A stretch of DNA of 34,509 bases, from contig JANRKT010000187.1 in assembly GCA_033763355.1 (NCBI GenBank), positions 1 through 34,509 on the forward strand. The letters run 5' to 3'. The notes beneath the pieces are model-generated. The model was not told where the DNA came from, did not search any database, and saw only the letters and a program-made list of their open reading frames with translations. Made by a program: the position numbers and the translations under genes. Below, piece by piece: positions 1 to 8,800 of this stretch. This DNA is from JANRKT01 sp033763355. GTDB taxonomy: Bacteria > Bacteroidota > Bacteroidia > Chitinophagales > Chitinophagaceae. Each line of letters begins with the position of its first letter. Position 1 is the stretch's first letter.

Positions 1-438
1 GATTCAATAAAAGATGTTGCACCCATCCTGCTGATTGTTGGCGGCGCAGGGGCTTTAAAACAGGTTTTTACAGACAGCGGTGTAAGCGCTTCAATAGGCG
101 ATATGCTGAGTAACCTTTCCGTTCATCCTTTGGTGCTTGCATGGTTTATCACTGCTTTTATACGTGTTTGCATTGGTTCTGCAACTGTAGCCGGTTTAAC
201 TACAGCAGGTATTATTGCCCCTGTTGTTTCGCAGGCCAACGTTGACCCTAACCTGATGGTTTTGTCTATTGGCGCAGGGAGCCTTATGTTTTCACATGTA
301 AATGATTCAGGCTTCTGGATGTTCAAAGAGTATTTTAACTTAAGCATTAAAGACACCATCCGTTCATGGTCAATCATGGAAACCATAGTTGCCATAGTGG
401 GGCTTATCGGCGTATTGATTTTAAACATTTTTGTCTAA
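1..438 (+). CDS. GntP family permease (gluconate/D-serine-type proton symporter), C-terminal part
   Basis: An open frame runs from base 1 to a TAA at 436-438, so the N-terminal two thirds or so lie outside the window. The visible 145 residues show three or four hydrophobic segments. They carry GntP-family features: the GGAGALKQVFTDSG loop near the start, GSATVAGLTTAGIIAP, and FSHVNDSGFWMFKEYF near the end. GntP proteins are inner-membrane proton symporters for gluconate and related acids; the DsdX branch takes up D-serine. The gene is followed after 9 bp by RidA and then by a PLP D-amino-acid enzyme and a dipeptidase on the same strand. This makes a D-amino-acid substrate more likely here than gluconate, but that is inference from context. 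The family is secure; the substrate is not. Confidence 0.9.
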   Translation, partial: DSIKDVAPILLIVGGAGALKQVFTDSGVSASIGDMLSNLSVHPLVLAWFITAFIRVCIGSATVAGLTTAGIIAPVVSQANVDPNLMVLSIGAGSLMFSHVNDSGFWMFKEYFNLSIKDTIRSWSIMETIVAIVGLIGVLILNIFV

Positions 439-447
439 AATAAAACA

Positions 448-909
448 ATGAGAACAGAACAAAAGTTAGCAGAACTGGGATTGTCATTACCTGTATTGCC
501 GGGCTCCAAAGGAATTTATAAATCCTGCCTTGAAGTGGATAAGCTCCTGTATTTATCCGGTCACGTATCAATCAATACAGACGGCAGTTTTATAACCGGT
601 AAAGTGGGCCTTGATATTACTGATGAAGAAGGAAAACTTGCTGCACGCCAATGCGGACTGGCCATGCTGACATCCATAAAAAAATACCTGGGTAGCCTGG
701 ATAAAATAAAAAGGGTGATTAAAATACTGGGTATGGTAAATTGTTCTGCTGATTATACTAAACACCCGGTAGTCATTAATGGCTGCAGCGAATTGTTTGT
801 GCAATTATGGGGCGAAGACAACGGCAAAGGTGTGCGGAGTGCAGTAGGGATGGGGTCATTGCCCAATAATGTGGCTGTGGAGATTGAAGCAATTTTTGAA
901 ATAAACTAA
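448..909 (+). CDS. RidA family protein (YjgF/YER057c/UK114), probable enamine/imine deaminase
   Basis: 153 residues with an ATG start 9 bp after the permease stop. The sequence fits the longer RidA subfamily that begins with an AEQKLAELGL-type helix. It shows LLYLSGHVS, the GKVGLDITDEEG segment, KVLGMVNC-like ILGMVNC, and the C-terminal VRSAVGMGSLPNNVAVEIEAI. Arg130 and Glu147 match the arginine and glutamate that bind the substrate carboxylate and act in catalysis in RidA. Canonical RidA hydrolyses reactive 2-aminoacrylate and other enamines released by PLP-dependent dehydratases. Its place between the transporter and a PLP D-amino-acid enzyme fits removal of such intermediates in this operon. 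Family assignment is firm; activity on 2-aminoacrylate is inferred. Confidence 0.9.
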   Translation: MRTEQKLAELGLSLPVLPGSKGIYKSCLEVDKLLYLSGHVSINTDGSFITGKVGLDITDEEGKLAARQCGLAMLTSIKKYLGSLDKIKRVIKILGMVNCSADYTKHPVVINGCSELFVQLWGEDNGKGVRSAVGMGSLPNNVAVEIEAIFEIN

Positions 910-919
910 GGATGGTAAA

Positions 920-2041
920 ATGGAATTAGCTTATGAGAGCTGGTATTGGGTTGAAAATGCAGACCAGCTTGATTCGCCGGCATTGCTGATTTATCCTGAC
1001 CGGGTAAAAGAAAATATACGCATTCTTACCGGAATGATAGATGATGTGGCCCGCCTAAGGCCCCATGTAAAAACCAATAAAACAAAAGAAGCTACTGCAC
1101 TGATGATGCAGGCGGGGATAAATAAATTCAAATGCGCCACCATTGCAGAAGCGGAAATGCTGGGCATGTGCAGTGCAAAAGATGTGTTGCTTGCTTACCA
1201 GCCTGTTGGTCCCAAATTGCAGCGCTTTGCTTCAGTAATAAAAAAATACCCTGCCACAAAATTTTCCTGCCTGGTTGATAATGTCAGCGCTGCAAAACAG
1301 CAGGATAAAATTTTTTCTGATGCAGCGTTAAGTGTTGATGTTTACCTTGACCTTAATACAGGCATGGGACGCACAGGGATTGCGCCCGGCGACGCAGCAT
1401 TACAGTTGTATAAAGAAGCATCGGGAATGAAAGGGATACACCCGGTTGGGCTACATGCCTACGACGGCCACATCAGGCCACTTGATTTTAATGAAAAAAA
1501 AGCTGAATGTGATAAAGCTTTTGCTGCAGTTGAAAATTTTAAAAATCAGATTATGGATGCAGGCCTGCCCGAACCTGTAATTGTTGCCGGCGGAACACCC
1601 ACCTTTTCCGTTCACTGCAAGAGAGAAAAGATTGAATGCAGTCCGGGTACTTTTATTTACTGGGACAAGGGATACAGTGATCTTTGCAAAGAGCAGAAAT
1701 TTCTTACAGCGGCGGTACTGGTAACAAGGGTTGTTTCATTGCCAACTGAAACACGGTTATGCCTTGACCTTGGCCACAAGTCGGTTGCGGCAGAAAATGA
1801 AATTACCAAAAGGGTTTTCTTTCTCAATGCACCGGAACTGAAACCTGTTGGCCAGAGCGAAGAGCACCTTGTACTGGATGCAGGCCCCAATCACCCCTAT
1901 AAAGTCGGGGATATTTTATATGCATTACCATATCATGTATGCCCCACCTGCGCTTTGTATGAAAGGGCATATACTGCAGAAGGCCACCGTATAACCGGGG
2001 AATGGAAGATGATTGCAAGGGACAGGAAGATTAGTTGTTGA
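920..2041 (+). CDS. D-threonine aldolase / D-serine dehydratase-like PLP enzyme
   Basis: 373 residues, starting 10 bp after RidA; the nearby ATG at 912 reads into an early stop. The N-terminal part (about 20-250) is an alanine-racemase-type TIM barrel. Lys51 in RPHVKTNKT is the expected PLP lysine, and DLNTGMGRTGI and GLHAYDGH are further barrel motifs. The C-terminal beta domain ends with YHVCPTC; His339 and Cys341 match the zinc ligands of the eukaryotic-type D-serine dehydratase and related D-threonine aldolases. The enzyme should cleave D-threonine to glycine and acetaldehyde, or deaminate D-serine to pyruvate. The adjacent RidA gene favours a dehydratase-type reaction that releases an enamine. 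Family is secure; the choice of reaction is inference. Confidence 0.9.
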   Translation: MELAYESWYWVENADQLDSPALLIYPDRVKENIRILTGMIDDVARLRPHVKTNKTKEATALMMQAGINKFKCATIAEAEMLGMCSAKDVLLAYQPVGPKLQRFASVIKKYPATKFSCLVDNVSAAKQQDKIFSDAALSVDVYLDLNTGMGRTGIAPGDAALQLYKEASGMKGIHPVGLHAYDGHIRPLDFNEKKAECDKAFAAVENFKNQIMDAGLPEPVIVAGGTPTFSVHCKREKIECSPGTFIYWDKGYSDLCKEQKFLTAAVLVTRVVSLPTETRLCLDLGHKSVAAENEITKRVFFLNAPELKPVGQSEEHLVLDAGPNHPYKVGDILYALPYHVCPTCALYERAYTAEGHRITGEWKMIARDRKISC

Positions 2042-2094
2042 GCAGGTGATGTTAAAACGATAAAATTGATTTAAGATAGCTATACAACATTTAA

Positions 2095-3225
2095 ATGTCA
2101 ATCATTGGCGAACAATTAAACGCTGGGTATAAAAACTCCCCTTCCCCTGAAGGGGGTTTCATCATTGACGCACACCTCGATCTCAGCATGAATGCCATGG
2201 AATGGAACCGTGATTTGAGAATGCCTGTAAAAGAAATCAATGCAAGGGAAGAAGGAATGACAGATAAGCCAGACCGTGCAAAAGCGACGGTTTCCCTTCC
2301 GGAATTAAGAAAAGGAAATATTGGTTTGGTTGTAGCTACACAAATTGCAAGGTATGTAGAGCAGGGAAGTGTGTTGCCCGGATGGCATTCGCCGGAGCAG
2401 GCATGGGCGCAAACGCAGGGGCAAATGGCATGGTATAAAGCAATGAGAGAAGAAGGAGAAATGGTTCAGGTTGCTGATTTGCCTTCGCTTGAACGGCATG
2501 TTGCTTTGTGGAATGATGGCAAGCCCAATGATAAAAAACCTGTGGGTTTTATTTTAAGCCTTGAAGGGGCAGATTCACTTATAACATTAAAGCACCTTGA
2601 AAAAGCATTTGAATATGGGTTAAGGGCTGTCGGCCCTGCACATTACGGCCATGGAAGATATGCCCCGGGTACAACAGCTGAAGGCGGTTTAACAACAGCA
2701 GGAAAACAATTGCTGAAAGAAATGCAGTTGCTGCACATGATACTTGATGTGACCCATTTAACTGATGAAGGTTTTTGGGAAGCATTGCAGTTATTTAAAG
2801 GGCCGGTATGGGCGAGCCATAACAATTGCAGGGCATTGGTAAACCACCAGCGGCAATTCAGCGATGAACAGCTGAAGGCATTGATTGAAAGAAATGCTGT
2901 AATCGGTTTGGCGCTCGATGCATGGATGATGGTGCCGGGTTGGGTGAGAGGCAAATCAACGCCAAAGGAGATGAACTGCAACTTAGAAGTAATGATTGAT
3001 CACCTGGACCACATCTGTCAGCTTGCAGGAAATACATCGCATGTGGGCATCGGTTCTGATCTTGACGGGGCATTCGGAAAAGAACAATGTCCATACGATC
3101 TTGAAACAATAGCTGACCTTCAAAAATTGCCCTCAATGTTTTCAAAGCGGGGATATTCATCCGCCGATATTAAAAATATGATGCACGGAAACTGGTTAAG
3201 GTTTTTGAGTAACGCATGGAAATAA
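2095..3225 (+). CDS. Membrane dipeptidase (renal dipeptidase, peptidase family M19)
   Basis: 376 residues, the last gene of the D-amino-acid operon, 53 bp after the previous stop. Zinc-site motifs of M19 are visible: His27 and Asp29 in IIDAHLDLS, the bridging Glu in LSLEGADS, VTHLTDEGFW, WASHNNCRAL and GIGSDLDGAFG. M19 enzymes are TIM-barrel dizinc dipeptidases that often accept dipeptides with a D-residue at the C-terminal side. Together with the preceding gene this suggests release and then breakdown of D-amino acids. There is no signal peptide, so it probably acts in the cytoplasm. The first about 21 residues before the conserved IIDAHLDLS look like a non-conserved extension, and their DNA includes a GC-rich hairpin at 2138-2155. 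No other in-frame ATG is available before the conserved part, so this start is kept. Confidence 0.92.
   Translation: MSIIGEQLNAGYKNSPSPEGGFIIDAHLDLSMNAMEWNRDLRMPVKEINAREEGMTDKPDRAKATVSLPELRKGNIGLVVATQIARYVEQGSVLPGWHSPEQAWAQTQGQMAWYKAMREEGEMVQVADLPSLERHVALWNDGKPNDKKPVGFILSLEGADSLITLKHLEKAFEYGLRAVGPAHYGHGRYAPGTTAEGGLTTAGKQLLKEMQLLHMILDVTHLTDEGFWEALQLFKGPVWASHNNCRALVNHQRQFSDEQLKALIERNAVIGLALDAWMMVPGWVRGKSTPKEMNCNLEVMIDHLDHICQLAGNTSHVGIGSDLDGAFGKEQCPYDLETIADLQKLPSMFSKRGYSSADIKNMMHGNWLRFLSNAWK
2138..2155. repeat. GC-rich hairpin inside the dipeptidase N-terminal codons
   Basis: A perfect 7-bp stem (CCCCTTC / GAAGGGG) with the 4-base loop CCCT sits in codons 15-21 of the dipeptidase gene. It lies within the short N-terminal extension that precedes the conserved zinc motif. 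It could be a small palindromic element that entered the reading frame, or a structure near the start codon that affects translation. Confidence 0.5.
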
Positions 3226-3357
3226 AGACTGACTTATTACTGCCTTTAATGTTATTTGCAAATCTCCGTTCTGCTTTATTTTATTCAACCACCGCTTTTG
3301 GGGATAGGTAAGTAGGTACAAAAAAATCATTTTGCAGTAAATTTTATACCGGGTGAT

Positions 3358-3392
3358 AAAGGGGTTATTTGATTGTCGCAACAAGCCCCTTT
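3358..3392 (+). terminator. Weak terminator-like hairpin after the dipeptidase operon
   Basis: AAAGGGG at 3358-3364 pairs perfectly with CCCCTTT at 3386-3392 around a 21-base loop that itself contains TTG-TCG-CAA. It is followed only by AATT, so the U-tract is poor. It lies about 130 bp after the dipeptidase stop and before the tetR promoter. Confidence 0.35.
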
Positions 3393-3564
3393 AATTGCCG
3401 CATTACTACCCCTGTGTTCAACTGCCTTGGTTGTAATTTTGGCAGCGGAAAATGGAATTCAATGATGAGAACAAAAAAGATTTGAATTATTTTTTTCCTG
3501 CTGACATAGGGTTGTCAGTAAGCAGTGGTTACTTTGCCCTGAAGTTCTTTAACAATAAATTTAT

Positions 3565-3594
3565 TTTGCAGTTATCAGAACATTGTTACATTTG
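3565..3594 (+). promoter_or_regulatory. Bacteroidota-type promoter of tetR
   Basis: TACATTTG at 3587-3594 matches the Bacteroidota -7 consensus TAnnTTTG exactly, and TTTG at 3565-3568 lies 18 bp upstream as a -33 element. Transcription would start near 3600, about 23 bp before the tetR ATG. Confidence 0.6.
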
Positions 3595-3607
3595 CTAACA
3601 GTGTTAG
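3579..3607. promoter_or_regulatory. Two palindromes overlapping the tetR promoter, candidate TetR operators
   Basis: AACA-T-TGTT at 3579-3587 and CTAACA-G-TGTTAG at 3595-3607 are both perfect odd palindromes sharing the AACA-N-TGTT core. Their centres are 18 bp apart. The first lies just upstream of and touches the -7 element, and the second covers the expected transcription start. This is the arrangement expected for autorepression by the TetR protein encoded 15 bp downstream. I saw no clear copy in the 265 bp before the efflux adaptor gene. Confidence 0.5.
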
Positions 3608-3622
3608 GTAAAAATCAGCATA

Positions 3623-4222
3623 ATGGGTATCAGCGAAAGGCGGCTCCGTGAAAAAGAAGAAGTGAGATCGGCCATACTGGCTACGGCCTGGCAAATGGTA
3701 AAAGAAGAGGGCTGGCAATCGCTCTCTGTACGCAAAATAGCAGATGCGATTGAATACAGTGTGCCTGTTATTTATGATCATTTTGAAAACAAAGAAGCCA
3801 TCCTGATGAAATTTGCTGACGAAGGGTTCCGCATCCTTACCAAAAAAATCGGGCAGGCCTTTGGAAAACATGATAACCCGGTTGACCAGTTGAAGGCAAT
3901 GGCTGATGCGTATTGGAGTTTTGCAATGAAGAACAAGGCTTATTACCAGTTGATGTATGGCGTTGGCATGGCTTGTTGTGACGCTAATAAGCGCCTGGAT
4001 GACAAAGAGGGCTTTGACTATTACATTATGGAAGCGATCAAAAAGCTCGTAGGCAAAAGCAGGCACCCGGGCGCCAATTCATGTTTAAAGTACCACACTT
4101 ATTGGTCCATACTGCACGGCCTTGTATCAATTAAGATCATGGGAAACTCACCTGTTTCAGGGGAACTGAATAAAATGGTTTTAGACGATGCCATAGAAGG
4201 TTTTATCAGGAACCTCAGCTGA
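3623..4222 (+). CDS. TetR/AcrR family transcriptional regulator
   Basis: 199 residues with the standard TetR layout. The N-terminal DNA-binding domain covers about residues 9-60 and includes a helix-turn-helix at roughly 33-55 (LSVRKIADAIEYSVPVIYDH), followed by the ligand-binding helical domain (about 65-199). The KEAIL segment directly after the recognition helix is typical of the family. It precedes an RND efflux set on the same strand by 265 bp, as acrR-type repressors often do, so it probably senses a toxic ligand and controls itself and the pump. The palindromes over its own promoter support autoregulation. Start chosen at the ATG 23-30 bp downstream of the promoter. Confidence 0.9.
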   Translation: MGISERRLREKEEVRSAILATAWQMVKEEGWQSLSVRKIADAIEYSVPVIYDHFENKEAILMKFADEGFRILTKKIGQAFGKHDNPVDQLKAMADAYWSFAMKNKAYYQLMYGVGMACCDANKRLDDKEGFDYYIMEAIKKLVGKSRHPGANSCLKYHTYWSILHGLVSIKIMGNSPVSGELNKMVLDDAIEGFIRNLS

Positions 4223-4487
4223 TTCTTACCTGCTGCCCGGAAGACCCGGAATAATTGTTTGCCACCTTACTGCAGCGCAAACTGCAGGCACATGCAGAAA
4301 ACGATAAAATGAAATTATCCTGCCCTTAACATGCAGGAATAGGAGTTTATTTCCCTGAGTGTTATTGCCGGCCGGAATGGAAGTAAAAAATTTTGAACGA
4401 TGTGCTGTCCTGTGAATGCATTTTCATTCGTCATCCGGGTGAAATGAAGAAACCTGAAGCTCAGTTATTAAAACAAAAAAACCAAGT

Positions 4488-5672
4488 ATGCAAACCAATC
4501 AACCAGCGATACAGGAAAAGTTACCTGCGGGCCTGTTTGTTACCCTGATCGCATTGCTTATATTTTATGGATGCAATTCATCTGCGGGTAACCCGGCGGG
4601 CTATGGGCAGCAGGTACAGGCTTTACCTGTTATTACTTTAATTAAAATGCCGGCCACCACTTACCAGGAATTTTCTGCTTCGCTGGAAGGAACCAAAGAC
4701 ATTGAGGTCCGCCCGCAGGTAGATGGATACCTTGACAGGATATATGTGGATGAAGGGGCTTATGTGAAAAAGGGCCAATCCTTGTTTCACATCAATGAAC
4801 GGCCTTACCGTGAACAATTGAATACTGCTAAGGCAGGTTTGGCTGCTGCCAAAGCCAATCTTGCCAATGCACAGATCAACTTATCTAAAATAACGCCACT
4901 GGTGCAGAATAATGTGGTGTCTGATATTCAGTTAAAATCGGCGCAGGCAGCTTATGATGCCGCTGCGGCGGGTGTGGCACAATCGGAGGCAATGGTGCAA
5001 AGCGCTGAGATCAATCTGGGATATACATTGATCAAAGCCCCTTCAGATGGTTATATCGGAAGGATACAGCATAAAACCGGAAGCCTTGTTGGCACTTCAA
5101 CTGCAGAAGCGCTTACCATTATCTCTGACATAAAAGAAGTGTACGCTTATTTCTCTTTCAGTGAAAATGATTTTTTGCAGTTCAAAAACCAGTTCGCCGG
5201 CAATACAGTTGAGGAGAAAATAAAAAATATGCCGCCTGTTGAACTGGTATTGGCAGACGGGAGCGTCTATCCGCAAAAAGGCAAAGTGCAAATAGTGGCA
5301 GGCCAGTTTGATAATAGTGTAGGCGCCATCAGCTTCCGTGCCTCTTTTCCCAATCCTGAGAGATTTCTTCGTTCAGGTAATACCGGCAAAGTGCGGATAG
5401 CACAACTTCTGAAAGAAGCTTTGGTGGTACCACAGGAAGCTACATTTGAGATACAGGATAAAGTATTTGTATTTGCAGTAGGCGATAGTAATAAAGTAAC
5501 AAGCAAACCCATCACTGTCGCCGGCAGAACAAACTATTATTATTTTGTTGAAAGCGGTGTGCAGGCCGGAGAAAAAATTGTATTTGCCGGAACCGGTAAC
5601 CTTCAGGATGGAATGGTTATTCAACCGCAACCTATATCTGCAGATAGTTTGTTTAAAGTAAAACCTCTATAA
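4488..5672 (+). CDS. RND efflux periplasmic adaptor (membrane fusion protein, AcrA/MexE type)
   Basis: 394 residues. A hydrophobic segment at about 15-29 ends in YGC, a weak lipobox, so it may be a lipoprotein. The order is that of membrane fusion proteins. A lipoyl-like half lies at about 68-105 (DIEVRPQVDGYLDRIYVDEG). An alpha-helical hairpin rich in Ala and Gln follows at about 106-170, then the second lipoyl half (TLIKAPSDGYIGRI), a beta-barrel, and a membrane-proximal domain ending with the GLQDGM-type segment NLQDGMVI. It joins the inner-membrane pump to the outer-membrane channel. It is the first of three efflux genes and is separated from the pump gene by 167 bp containing an inverted pair of short repeat arrays. 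Confidence 0.93.
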   Translation: MQTNQPAIQEKLPAGLFVTLIALLIFYGCNSSAGNPAGYGQQVQALPVITLIKMPATTYQEFSASLEGTKDIEVRPQVDGYLDRIYVDEGAYVKKGQSLFHINERPYREQLNTAKAGLAAAKANLANAQINLSKITPLVQNNVVSDIQLKSAQAAYDAAAAGVAQSEAMVQSAEINLGYTLIKAPSDGYIGRIQHKTGSLVGTSTAEALTIISDIKEVYAYFSFSENDFLQFKNQFAGNTVEEKIKNMPPVELVLADGSVYPQKGKVQIVAGQFDNSVGAISFRASFPNPERFLRSGNTGKVRIAQLLKEALVVPQEATFEIQDKVFVFAVGDSNKVTSKPITVAGRTNYYYFVESGVQAGEKIVFAGTGNLQDGMVIQPQPISADSLFKVKPL

Positions 5673-5696
5673 TTCAAGTTAAAGAAACTAATTCTA

Positions 5697-5797
5697 AAGT
5701 CCGAAAGTCAGTAAAGACAGGGAAGTTCATTTTAAAGGATATTATTATTGACCGGTTAGTTCTTTCGGACTTATCGTCTTCCCGACCTTTCTGACTT
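5697..5797. repeat. Inverted pair of degenerate AAGTC arrays (8-9 bp period) between efflux adaptor and pump genes
   Basis: On the plus strand AAGTC-like units begin at 5697, 5705, 5714 and 5723 (periods 8, 9, 9). At 5760-5797 the same kind of array is present on the minus strand. Two arm pairs can be drawn. AAGTCCGAAAG (5697-5707) pairs perfectly with 5762-5772. The segment 5705-5725 pairs with 5778-5797 with a few mismatches. The two pairings cross each other, so they would be alternative folds or a pseudoknot rather than one nested hairpin. Confidence 0.65.
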
Positions 5798-5839
5798 CTA
5801 TTCAACCGTTTTCTATCAGCAGGAAAAAAATACTATCTC

Positions 5840-8800
5840 ATGTTAAAAAGATTTATTGAAAGACCGGTTTTATCAACTGTTGTGTCGGTCATTTTGCTTT
5901 TGTTAGGGGGGCTGTCATTATATACACTGCCCGTTACATTGTTTCCTGATATAGCGCCGCCAAGTGTTCAGGTCACTGCTTTTTATCCGGGCGCCAATGC
6001 CGAAGTAGTGGCCCGCTCTGTAGCAACGCCAATTGAAGAAGCGATCAATGGCGTGGAGAACATGACGTATATGACTTCCAATTCCAGCAACGACGGAAGT
6101 ATGACGCTGAATGTTTATTTTAAACAAGGCACCGATCCGGATATTGCATCGGTAAATGTGCAGAACCGTGTATCAAAAGCAGTAAGCCAGATACCGCAGG
6201 AAGTGGTGCAATCAGGTATTTCAACACAGAAGGTACAGAACAGCATCATTATGTTTGTGGCGTTATCAAGTGATGATGCAAAACAATACGATGAACTTTT
6301 TTTGGAAAACTATATTAAGATAAACCTTATTCCGGCTGTGCAAAGGGTGCCAGGTGTGGGCCAGGCATTGGTATTTGGCGCTAAAGATTATTCCATGCGT
6401 ATCTGGCTGAAACCCGACAGGCTCATTGCCAATAATCTTTCTCCGCAGGATGTATTGAATGCTGTCAGGGATCAAAACCTCGAAGCAGCGCCGGGACGTA
6501 TGGGCCAGGGCAGTCCTGAAACTTTTGAATACGTATTAAAGTATAAAGGTAAGTCGGGCCAGAACGAAGACTATGAGAATTTTGTTATAAAAGCAAATAC
6601 GGATGGTTCGATGCTTCGCCTGAAAGATCTGGCCCGTGTGGAATTTGGCTCTTTTACTTATTCATCCAACAGCAGGATGGACGGAAAACCGGTTTCCGGT
6701 TTCGCTGTGTTTCAAACAGCAGGTTCCAATGCTAATGATATATTAACTGAGGTAGAGAAATTGCTGAATGATTTTTCTGCTACCCTTCCAAAAGGAGTAA
6801 AGACCACTACGATGTACAATTCAAAAGAGTTTTTGGATGCATCTGTTGATCAGGTAACGGAAACACTGCTTATTGCATTTGGCCTGGTATTTCTGATGGT
6901 GTTTTTATTTCTTCAGGATTTCCGTTCCACATTAATACCGGCCATTGCAGTGCCGGTTGCTATTATCGGCACATTCTTCTTTTTGCAGGTGTTTGGCTTT
7001 ACCTTAAACCTGCTTACCTTATTTGCATTGGTATTGGCTATTGGCATTGTGGTGGATGATGCCATTGTGGTAACGGAAGCAGTACACAGTAAGATGGAGC
7101 GGACAAAGCTGCCGGCACGAAAAGCGACAATAGAATCCATGAATGAAATTTCCGGGGCCATTATATCTATTACACTGGTAATGGCTGCGGTGTTTGTACC
7201 TGTTGGGTTTATGCAGGGGCCCGCCGGTGTGTTTTACAAACAGTTTGCCTTTACACTGGCCATTGCCATCTTAATTTCAGCGGTGAATGCATTGACCCTG
7301 AGCCCGGCCCTGTGTGCTTTATTTTTAAAAAACCCGCATAGCGAAGACGAGGGAAACGGACATCATAAAAAGAAAGGATTTGCAGGCCGCTTCTTCAATG
7401 GTTTCAATGCAGGTTTTGCATCCATGACCAACAGGTATATTCAAAGCATTAAATTTCTTATCCGTCACAAATGGATTGCATTATCAGCATTGGCGCTGAT
7501 CAGCGCTGTAAGTTTTTGGATGGTGAAAAAAGCGCCAACAGGTTTTATTCCCACCGAAGACCAGGGTTTTGTTTTGTATGCGGTGAATACACCTCCCGGA
7601 AGTTCACTGGACAGAACAAGACAGGCAACAGAGGCCATTGACAGCATAATCCGAAACGAACCGATGACCGATCACCTGTATGCTATTGACGGGTTGAATT
7701 TTATCAGCTTCTCCAATGCGTCGTCTTATGCTGCCGGTTTTATCAGGCTGAAAGATTATGATAAGAGGGGGCCTGTAAAAAATCCTGATCAAATTGCCGG
7801 TATGCTGACGCAAAAGGTTAGCCAGGTAAAAGGAGCCAGCACTTTCTTCTTCAACTTTCCTACGGTACAGGGATTTGGTAATGTAAGCGGTTTTGAATTT
7901 ATGTTGCAGGACAGGACAAACGGGCCATTGGATAAATTGGGCAATACGGCTTATGCATTTATGGGCGCATTGATGCAGCGAAAAGAAATTGCATACGCCT
8001 TCTCAACGTTTTCGGCCGGAAACCCGCAGTATATGCTGGAAGTGGATAATATAAAAGCAAAACAGTTAGGCGTATCCATCAGTGAACTGATGCAAACGAT
8101 GCAGATATACTACGGCAGCAGTTTTGTTTCAGACTTTAACCGCTTTGGAAAATATTACCGTGTGATGGCGCAGGCAGATATTCCTTACCGTGCCGGCCCC
8201 GGTTCACTCGATGGTATTTATGTAAAGAACAATCATGGTGAAATGGTACCGGCTAAAACATTGGTATCACTGAAAAGGGTGTATGGGCCGGAAACGGTGA
8301 CACGCAACAACCTGTTCAACGCTGTTACCATTAATGGGATACCCAAGCCAGGTTACAGTACAGGTGATGCTATTAAAGCTATTGAAGAAACGGCGAAGCA
8401 GGTATTGCCGAGGGGATATGCGTATGAATGGACGGGGGTAACTAAAGAAGAAATCAAAACAGGAGGGCAAACAGCCTTTATCTTTTTGCTGAGTATAATA
8501 TTTGTTTTTTTCCTGCTGGCTGCGCAATATGAAAGTTATATTCTGCCACTTGCAGTCATATTAACCATTCCGACCGGTGTATTGGGCGTATTTGCTTTTA
8601 TTGGTTTTGCAGGAATTGACAACAACATCTATGTGCAGATAGGAATGATCATGCTGGTAGGGTTGCTGGCAAAAAATGCAATCTTAATTGTAGAGTATGC
8701 AGTGCAGCGCCGGCGGGCCGGTATGGGATTGATTGAATCAGCGCTGGAAGCATCCAGGCTCAGGCTTCGTCCCATTTTAATGACATCATTCGCTTTTATA

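Larger units (their letters stand above)
3226..3622. other. 397-bp intergenic region between dipeptidase and tetR
   Basis: No convincing gene. It holds a weak terminator-like hairpin at 3358-3392 and the tetR promoter with two palindromes at 3565-3607. A 48-codon open frame (3452-3598) overlaps the promoter and shows no recognisable features. Confidence 0.6.

Noticed and set aside
3452..3598. 48-codon open frame upstream of tetR
   Set aside because: It runs through the tetR promoter and palindromes and resembles no known protein.
3575..4066. 163-codon open frame antisense to tetR
   Set aside because: It is a shadow of the tetR coding frame with no recognisable domain; tetR has clear helix-turn-helix features.
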